Assembly: GCA_965221035.1 (NCBI GenBank)
Contig: OZ244860.1
Location: forward strand, 2,542,001 to 2,606,000
Source of the DNA: UBA6522 sp965221035
Lineage (GTDB): Bacteria; Pseudomonadota; Gammaproteobacteria; Steroidobacterales; Rariloculaceae
Reading direction: 5' to 3'
DNA length: 64,000 nt
Shown here: positions 59,711-64,000 of the stretch, piece by piece
How the letters are laid out: each line of letters opens with the position of its first letter
Position numbering within the stretch: position 1 is the stretch's first letter
Translations under genes and position numbers: made by a program
Notes under the pieces: model-generated
What the model was told of the DNA's origin: nothing
What the model saw: the letters and a program-made list of their open reading frames with translations, nothing else
Databases searched by the model: none

Positions 59711-60913
59711 CTATCGCAGCGAGGCGCAGGCACGCTGAATCCGGCGGCATGCCTCGGTCAGGGCGTCGGTGGAAGCGGCATAGGAGATCCTGAAATAGGG
59801 AGACATCCCGAACGCCGCACCCGGCACCACCGCGACACCCTCGCTCTCCAGCAGGTACGCGCAGAGCGCGGCGTCGTCCGTGATGGCAGTTCCGTCGGGC
59901 GCGGTCCTGCCGATCAGCCCACCACAGGAGGGGTAGACGTAGAACGCTCCCTCCGGTGTCCGGCAGGAGACGCCCTCGGTCCGGTTGAGCATGCCAACCA
60001 CCAGATCCCTTCGTTCCCTGAACGCCCGGTTGCGCGGTAGGAGGAAGTCCTGCGGGCAGTTGAGTGCTTCCACGGACGCCGCCTGGCTGACCGACGAGGT
60101 GTGCGTGGAGCACTGTGATTGCACCACGGTCATCGCGCGGATCAGTTCCACGGGGCCCGCGCCGAATCCCAGGCGCCATCCGGTCATTGCGTAGGCCTTG
60201 GAGACGGCGTTGATGGTCAACGTGCGGTCTATCAGCCGCGGTTCCACCTGGGCGACCGTCGTGAATTCGAAACCGTCGTAGACAATGTGCTCGTAGACGT
60301 CATCCGCCATCACCCAGACGTGTCCGTGCCGGAGGATCACTTCCGTCAGGGCCTGGAGTTCTTCCCGGGAATAGGCGGCGCCTGTGGGATTGCTGGGCGA
60401 GTTGAGCATCACCCACTTCGTCCGCGGCGTGATCGCAGACTCCAGGTCTTCGGCGGTCACCTTGAATCCATTCGCCTCCCGGCCGTCGAGGATCACCGGC
60501 GTACCCTCCGCAAGAAGCACCATTTCGGGATAGGAGACCCAGTATGGCGCCGGGATGATGACCTCGTCGCCGGGATCGAGCGTCGCCATGAGGGCGTTGT
60601 AAAGCACCTGCTTGCCGCCGCAACTGGCGATGACCTGGTCGGGCGCGTAGTCGAGTCCGTTTTCCCGTGCGAACTTGTCGCAGATGGCCTGGCGCAAGGC
60701 CATAGTGCCCGGCACCGGCGTATAGCGGGTCCGGCCCTCGTCGATGGCCCGCTTTGCGGCGAGGCAGATGTTGTCCGGCGTATCGAAGTCGGGTTCGCCC
60801 GCGCCCAGGCCGATGATGTCGCGTCCGGCGGCTTGCAGTTCGGCCACCTTGCCGGTGAGCACGTTGGTCGGGGAGGGTTGGATGCGCGACAGGCGCTTGG
60901 CGATGATCGCCAT
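59711..60913 (-). CDS. Class I aminotransferase (aspartate aminotransferase type)
   Basis: The ATG at 60913 (MAIIAKRLSRIQPSPTNV) gives 400 residues; the upstream extension is not conserved-looking. PLP enzyme of fold type I: GLGAGEPDFDTPDNI near residues 34-48, YTPVPGTMALRQAI near 65, LNSPSNPTGAAY near 172-183, and the PLP lysine in INAVSKAYAMTGWRLGF near 230-246. It fits the class I-beta group that includes aspartate and prephenate aminotransferases of proteobacteria and Thermus. It diverges from queA across about 160 bases, which should hold promoters for both. Confidence 0.9.
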   Translation of the reverse strand: MAIIAKRLSRIQPSPTNVLTGKVAELQAAGRDIIGLGAGEPDFDTPDNICLAAKRAIDEGRTRYTPVPGTMALRQAICDKFARENGLDYAPDQVIASCGGKQVLYNALMATLDPGDEVIIPAPYWVSYPEMVLLAEGTPVILDGREANGFKVTAEDLESAITPRTKWVMLNSPSNPTGAAYSREELQALTEVILRHGHVWVMADDVYEHIVYDGFEFTTVAQVEPRLIDRTLTINAVSKAYAMTGWRLGFGAGPVELIRAMTVVQSQCSTHTSSVSQAASVEALNCPQDFLLPRNRAFRERRDLVVGMLNRTEGVSCRTPEGAFYVYPSCGGLIGRTAPDGTAITDDAALCAYLLESEGVAVVPGAAFGMSPYFRISYAASTDALTEACRRIQRACASLR

Positions 60914-61070
60914 GACTGAACTCCGTGTTCGAGCACTTCGACAGCCCGAACCTACGCCCAAAGGGCTCGCCGCGCAATCGACAGCCGACGACGGCGCCTC
61001 ACGTTGCGCTCGGGTCGCGCTGACGCGACGGACAAGACTCGACTCGACACTGGGTTAGAATCCCGGCGCC

Positions 61071-62081
61071 ATGGACCTTTCCTGTTTTCGCTACGACTTG
61101 CCGGCGGAACTGATCGCGCAGAAACCGCTGCCCGAGCGGGCGGCCAGTCGATTGCTCGTGGTTCGGGGCGACACCAGGGAAGATCGGCAGTTCGCCGACC
61201 TGCCCCGGCTTCTGAGGAAAGGCGACCTTCTCGTTCTCAATGACACCCGCGTGATCCGCGCCCGCCTGCACGGGCGCAAGTCCACCGGTGGGCGCGTGGA
61301 AGTGCTGCTGGAGCGCATAACCGGTGCGCGCAGGGCGACGGCCCAGCTCAGGGCCGGACGCGCTCCGGGCGAGGGGGCCGAGCTGCGGCTGGCGAACGGC
61401 TCGAATGCCCGCGTGCTGGGTCGAAACGGCCGGCTGTTCCAACTGGAGTTCAACACCGATATCGAACCGCTGCTCGAGCGGCACGGCGAGGTGCCGTTAC
61501 CGCCCTACATTCGCCGCCGCGCCGTGCTCGAAGACCAGGCCCGGTATCAGACCGTCTACGCGCGCGATGACGGTTCGGTCGCGGCCCCCACGGCGGGACT
61601 GCATTTCGACGCCGATCTGCTCCGGGCGCTTCCGGAGCGCGGGGTCGAGATCGCCTTTCTGACCCTGCACGTGGGCGTCGGCACGTTTGCCCCGGTCAGG
61701 ACGCGGCGCATGGAGGATCACCGCCTTCACTCCGAGTGGTGCCGTGTGTCGCCCGAGTTGTGCGCAAGGATTCGGCGGGTCCGAGAGCGCGGCGGGCGCA
61801 CGGTGGCGGTGGGCACGACGACGGTCCGGGCGCTGGAGAGCGCCGCCATCGACGGTGAACTGAAGCCGTTCGATGGCGAGACGTCGCTTTTCATACGGCC
61901 CGGGTTTCGGTTTCAGGCCGTGGATGTGCTGATTACGAATTTCCACCTGCCGGAATCGTCCTTGTTGATGCTGGTTTGTGCGCTGGCGGGACGCGAGCGG
62001 ATCCTTGCGGCGTACCGCCACGCCGTGGCGCAGCGCTACCGGTTCTTCAGCTACGGTGACGCCATGCTGATCGAGCCATGA
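61071..62081 (+). CDS. queA: S-adenosylmethionine:tRNA ribosyltransferase-isomerase
   Basis: QueA moves the ribosyl part of SAM to 7-aminomethyl-7-deazaguanine in tRNA, giving epoxyqueuosine. The 336-residue protein has the family opening DLPAELIAQKPLPERAASRL, the central NDTRVIRARLHGRK near residues 57-70, and the C-terminal blocks APTAGLHFD near 180, TLHVGVGTFAPV near 200 and TNFHLPESSLLMLVCALAG near 287-305. Start ATG matches the family. tgt follows 46 bases later, the usual operon of queuosine synthesis. Confidence 0.97.
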   Translation: MDLSCFRYDLPAELIAQKPLPERAASRLLVVRGDTREDRQFADLPRLLRKGDLLVLNDTRVIRARLHGRKSTGGRVEVLLERITGARRATAQLRAGRAPGEGAELRLANGSNARVLGRNGRLFQLEFNTDIEPLLERHGEVPLPPYIRRRAVLEDQARYQTVYARDDGSVAAPTAGLHFDADLLRALPERGVEIAFLTLHVGVGTFAPVRTRRMEDHRLHSEWCRVSPELCARIRRVRERGGRTVAVGTTTVRALESAAIDGELKPFDGETSLFIRPGFRFQAVDVLITNFHLPESSLLMLVCALAGRERILAAYRHAVAQRYRFFSYGDAMLIEP

Positions 62082-62127
62082 GATTCGAGCCGCCGCAAGC
62101 CAGCCGTGCGGCCTCGCCGACCGGGCC

Positions 62128-63264
62128 ATGAAGTTCGAGCTGCTGCACACCGACGGCGCCGCCCGCCGGGGCCGAATGACCTTTCCCCGAGGCGTGGTGG
62201 AAACCCCGGCGTTCATGCCCGTGGGCACCTATGGCGCCGTCAAGTCGGTCGGCCCCGAGCAACTGCGCGCCGTCGGCAGCCGCATCATTCTCGGCAATAC
62301 CTTTCACCTGATGCTGCGGCCCGGCATGGAGGTCATTCGCTCCCACGGCGGCCTGCACGGGTTCATGAGGTGGAGCGGGCCGTTGCTGACGGACTCGGGC
62401 GGGTTTCAGGTGTGGAGTCTCAAGTCCCTGCGACGCCTCGACGAGGACGGCGTGGAATTTCGCTCGCCCGTTGACGGCGATCTTGTCAGGCTCACGCCAG
62501 AGAGTTCCATAACCATCCAGCATCACCTGGACGCGGATGTGGTCATGGTGCTGGACGAGTGCACCGCCTATCCCGCCGGCGAGCGCGAAGCCCGCACCTC
62601 CATGGAGTTGTCGCTTAGGTGGGCGGCACGCAGCCGCAGCCGATTCGACGATCTGAAGCCGGCTGACACGTCTGCGGCGATTTTCGGAATCGTCCAGGGC
62701 GGTGTCCATGCCTCGCTTCGGCATGCTTCCATGGAGGGACTGCTGGATACCGGCTTCGACGGATACGCTGTGGGTGGCCTGGCCGTCGGTGAGCCGGAAC
62801 AGGAGCGCCTCGCTGTGATCGAGGCCCTGGAGCCGGCCATGCCCCGGGACCGGCCGCGTTACCTGATGGGGGTGGGCACGCCGAATGACCTGATCCGAGC
62901 CGTCGCCAGGGGGATGGACATCTTCGACTGCGTCATTCCCACCCGCCACGCGCGCAACGGCCAGCTTTTCACCCGGGGCGGCACGATCAACATTCGCAAC
63001 AGCCGTTTCCGCAACGACACATCCCCGGTGGACCCCGACTGCGGCTGTTCGACCTGCCGCAATTACAGTCGCGCCTACATCCGCCACCTTCAGCAGTGCA
63101 ACGAAATTCTAGGCTCGACGTTGGCCACGATTCACAACCTTCACTTCTATCACGTCCTGATGGCGGAGATGCGCGAGTCCATCGAAAACGACCGCTTCGA
63201 CGAATGGGCGTCCCGCTGGATGCGCGACGCGGGTTTGACTCGACACCAGGTGGACCGGCTTTGA
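62128..63264 (+). CDS. tgt: tRNA-guanine transglycosylase
   Basis: Tgt swaps guanine 34 of GUN-anticodon tRNAs for preQ1, the step before QueA. The 378-residue protein carries TPAFMPVGTYGAVKSV near residues 28-43, the first catalytic Asp in LLTDSGGFQVWSL near 88-100, IVQGGVHASLRH near 190, GVGTPNDLIRAVARGMDIFDCVIPT near 250 (second Asp), and zinc ligands DCGCSTCRNYSRAY near 305-318. All catalytic and metal residues are in place. In most proteobacteria yajC comes next; here a toxin-antitoxin pair sits between them. Confidence 0.97.
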   Translation: MKFELLHTDGAARRGRMTFPRGVVETPAFMPVGTYGAVKSVGPEQLRAVGSRIILGNTFHLMLRPGMEVIRSHGGLHGFMRWSGPLLTDSGGFQVWSLKSLRRLDEDGVEFRSPVDGDLVRLTPESSITIQHHLDADVVMVLDECTAYPAGEREARTSMELSLRWAARSRSRFDDLKPADTSAAIFGIVQGGVHASLRHASMEGLLDTGFDGYAVGGLAVGEPEQERLAVIEALEPAMPRDRPRYLMGVGTPNDLIRAVARGMDIFDCVIPTRHARNGQLFTRGGTINIRNSRFRNDTSPVDPDCGCSTCRNYSRAYIRHLQQCNEILGSTLATIHNLHFYHVLMAEMRESIENDRFDEWASRWMRDAGLTRHQVDRL

Positions 63265-63275
63265 CCGTCCCCCAT

Positions 63276-63599
63276 TCAGGCCAGGCCGAGAAAGACGGCA
63301 ATGGCCCGATTCAACCGCACCAGCTCTGAGGGTGACAGCTGGCCAATTCGCTCGCCGACCCGTTGCTTGGGAACGGTGGTGATCTTGTCCACCATCAGCC
63401 GTGAGGTAACGCGCAAGCCGTTTATATGATCAGGTTCGATGGCGAGCCGGAACAATGGTGCCTCCGTTGCATCTGTCGTGAACACGCAGACTGTCACGGA
63501 TGCTGTCGCGTCGAAACGGTCGTCCTGGACGATCACTGCCGGTCGCGGCTTTCCGGCGTAACCGCTGCCGGACACAATCCGGATCTCGCCTCGTCTCAT
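63276..63599 (-). CDS. MazF/PemK-type endoribonuclease toxin
   Basis: A 107-residue PemK/MazF family toxin, an mRNA-cleaving ribonuclease. Motifs: MRRGEIRIVSGSGYAGKPRP at the start, VIVQDDRFDATASVTVCVFT near residues 23-42, and the C-terminal VDKITTVPKQRVGERIGQLS near 70-89. Length is normal. Its start overlaps the antitoxin stop (ATGA-type), so the pair is co-translated with the antitoxin first. It faces tgt tail to tail with an 11-base gap. Confidence 0.92.
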   Translation of the reverse strand: MRRGEIRIVSGSGYAGKPRPAVIVQDDRFDATASVTVCVFTTDATEAPLFRLAIEPDHINGLRVTSRLMVDKITTVPKQRVGERIGQLSPSELVRLNRAIAVFLGLA

Positions 63600-63820
63600 T
63601 CTGGATTGTTGTGTGACACCGCGTCGACAAAGGCCTGATCCAAATCCGCATCGGGACTGTGCGCCACCACCAGCGACTGCCGGTGCGCTTCAGCGTGAAA
63701 GCCAGTGGATCGCGTATCGGGTACCCAGATTTGAATTGGCCGCAAGCCGGATGCCCGCAACCGTGCACGGTAGTTTCGGACCCGGTCCCGCGACCTTGGA
63801 GAATGCGCTTCGTTCTTCAT
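63596..63820 (-). CDS. MazE-type antitoxin (DUF3018)
   Basis: A 74-residue antitoxin of the DUF3018 group. It begins with a basic segment RDRVRNYRARLRASGLRPIQ (residues ~11-30), the usual DUF3018 opening, then IWVPDTRSTGFHAEAHRQS. The acidic C-terminal part would wrap the toxin. A 12-base perfect palindrome lies 21 bases upstream of the start and is the likely operator for autoregulation. Confidence 0.88.
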   Translation of the reverse strand: MKNEAHSPRSRDRVRNYRARLRASGLRPIQIWVPDTRSTGFHAEAHRQSLVVAHSPDADLDQAFVDAVSHNNPE

Positions 63821-63840
63821 GAGTTCCAGCTCCGAGATCA

Positions 63841-63852
63841 GTTACATGTAAC
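63841..63852. promoter_or_regulatory. Perfect 12-bp palindrome, candidate MazE operator
   Basis: GTTACATGTAAC reads the same on both strands. It lies 21 bases upstream of the antitoxin start in AT-rich DNA. Antitoxins of this class usually repress their own promoter through such a palindrome. Confidence 0.65.
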
Positions 63853-63856
63853 ATAT

Positions 63857-63886
63857 AACGTAGCGAATTTTATGCGCGGACGTCAA
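63857..63886 (-). promoter_or_regulatory. Candidate promoter of the mazEF pair
   Basis: Read leftwards, TTGACG (63881-63886) and TACGTT (63857-63862) with an 18-base spacer fit a sigma-70 promoter. The palindrome follows immediately, so repressor binding would block initiation. The -10 match is only fair. Confidence 0.35.
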
Positions 63887-63970
63887 TGTGACACCGGCGA
63901 GAGTCGGGTTCCACACGGAACCTATGTCATAATAACGGGCTTCGCCGGATCATCCGCAGCAGGCAGACCT

Positions 63971-64000
63971 ATGGATTTCTTCATCAGCCCAGCATGGGCC
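63971..64000 (+). CDS. yajC: Preprotein translocase subunit YajC, start only
   Basis: Only the first ten codons are present: MDFFISPAWA. This matches the YajC opening (MxFFISxA) and the gene's normal place after queA-tgt and before secD-secF. YajC is a small inner-membrane protein associated with SecDF. The gene continues beyond the window. Confidence 0.85.
   Translation, partial: MDFFISPAWA

Noticed and set aside
61497..63087. Long minus-strand frames over queA and tgt
   Set aside because: Both underlying plus-strand genes are fully conserved enzymes with all catalytic residues.
1..64000. CRISPR arrays
   Set aside because: No regularly spaced identical repeats of 24-40 bases were seen; the 133-base repeats at 26063-26400 are imperfect and have no spacers.

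Overview
The window is about 53 kb of an integrated conjugative element followed by about 11 kb of ordinary chromosome from a high-GC proteobacterium, most likely a gammaproteobacterium. The host call rests on the queA-tgt-yajC order at the right end (the yajC start is at the last bases) and on the general gene style. I cannot name a genus.

Layout, left to right. (1) 1-17766: an F-type conjugation operon read rightwards: traC (3' part only), two paralogous degenerate HD-like proteins, a small membrane protein, trbI, an S26-type peptidase, traW, traU, trbC, traN, traF, traH, traG, then traD and a MOBF relaxase-helicase traI. Most start codons overlap the previous stop. One small membrane gene between traG and traD reads the other way. 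(2) 17931-24199: cargo of visibly lower GC: a large DEAD/DEAH helicase, a gene-poor scar, and a three-gene set ending in an AAA ATPase with a TOPRIM/DUF4435-like C-terminus, a likely anti-phage module. (3) 24464-41639: an element maintenance block, nearly all leftward: ribbon-helix-helix protein, DUF4326, two SLOG/DprA-like proteins, a TOPRIM primase-like protein, SSB, a SRAP peptidase (rightward), a GHKL ATPase, a large ParB, a vWA/DUF2201 protein, DUF3150, a MoxR ATPase and RadC. (4) 42000-51669: a leftward lower-GC operon of eight genes: cysteine desulfurase (DndA/SspA-like), DndC/SspD-like sulfurtransferase, DUF262-DUF1524 nuclease (SspE-like), SNF2 helicase, ParB-like protein, HTH protein resembling a ParB middle domain, metallo-beta-lactamase/beta-CASP-like protein and a phosphorothioation-associated methyltransferase. 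I recognise no DndD, DndE, SspB or SspC. (5) 51800-53208: tyrosine integrase beside a tRNA-Leu(CAA), the element's integration site.

Chromosome, 53424-64000: an ECF sigma factor, its probable anti-sigma factor, a two-PDZ exported protein, an exported HpcH/HpaI aldolase-like protein, a 1007-residue FAD/iron-sulfur dehydrogenase, an aminotransferase, queA, tgt, a MazEF-type toxin-antitoxin pair set between tgt and yajC, and the first ten codons of yajC.

How it fits together: the integrase and tRNA site give chromosomal capture, traI/traD and the F-type channel give transfer, the ParB/SSB/primase/RadC block serves maintenance of the excised or transferred DNA, and the two cargo zones carry what look like defence systems. 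The best candidate for an undescribed system is the 42.0-51.7 kb sulfur-modification-like operon, because it joins the sulfur-transfer enzymes to a helicase/ParB/nuclease/methyltransferase set instead of the usual Dnd or Ssp partners. That reading is inference from domains; novelty was not tested by any search.
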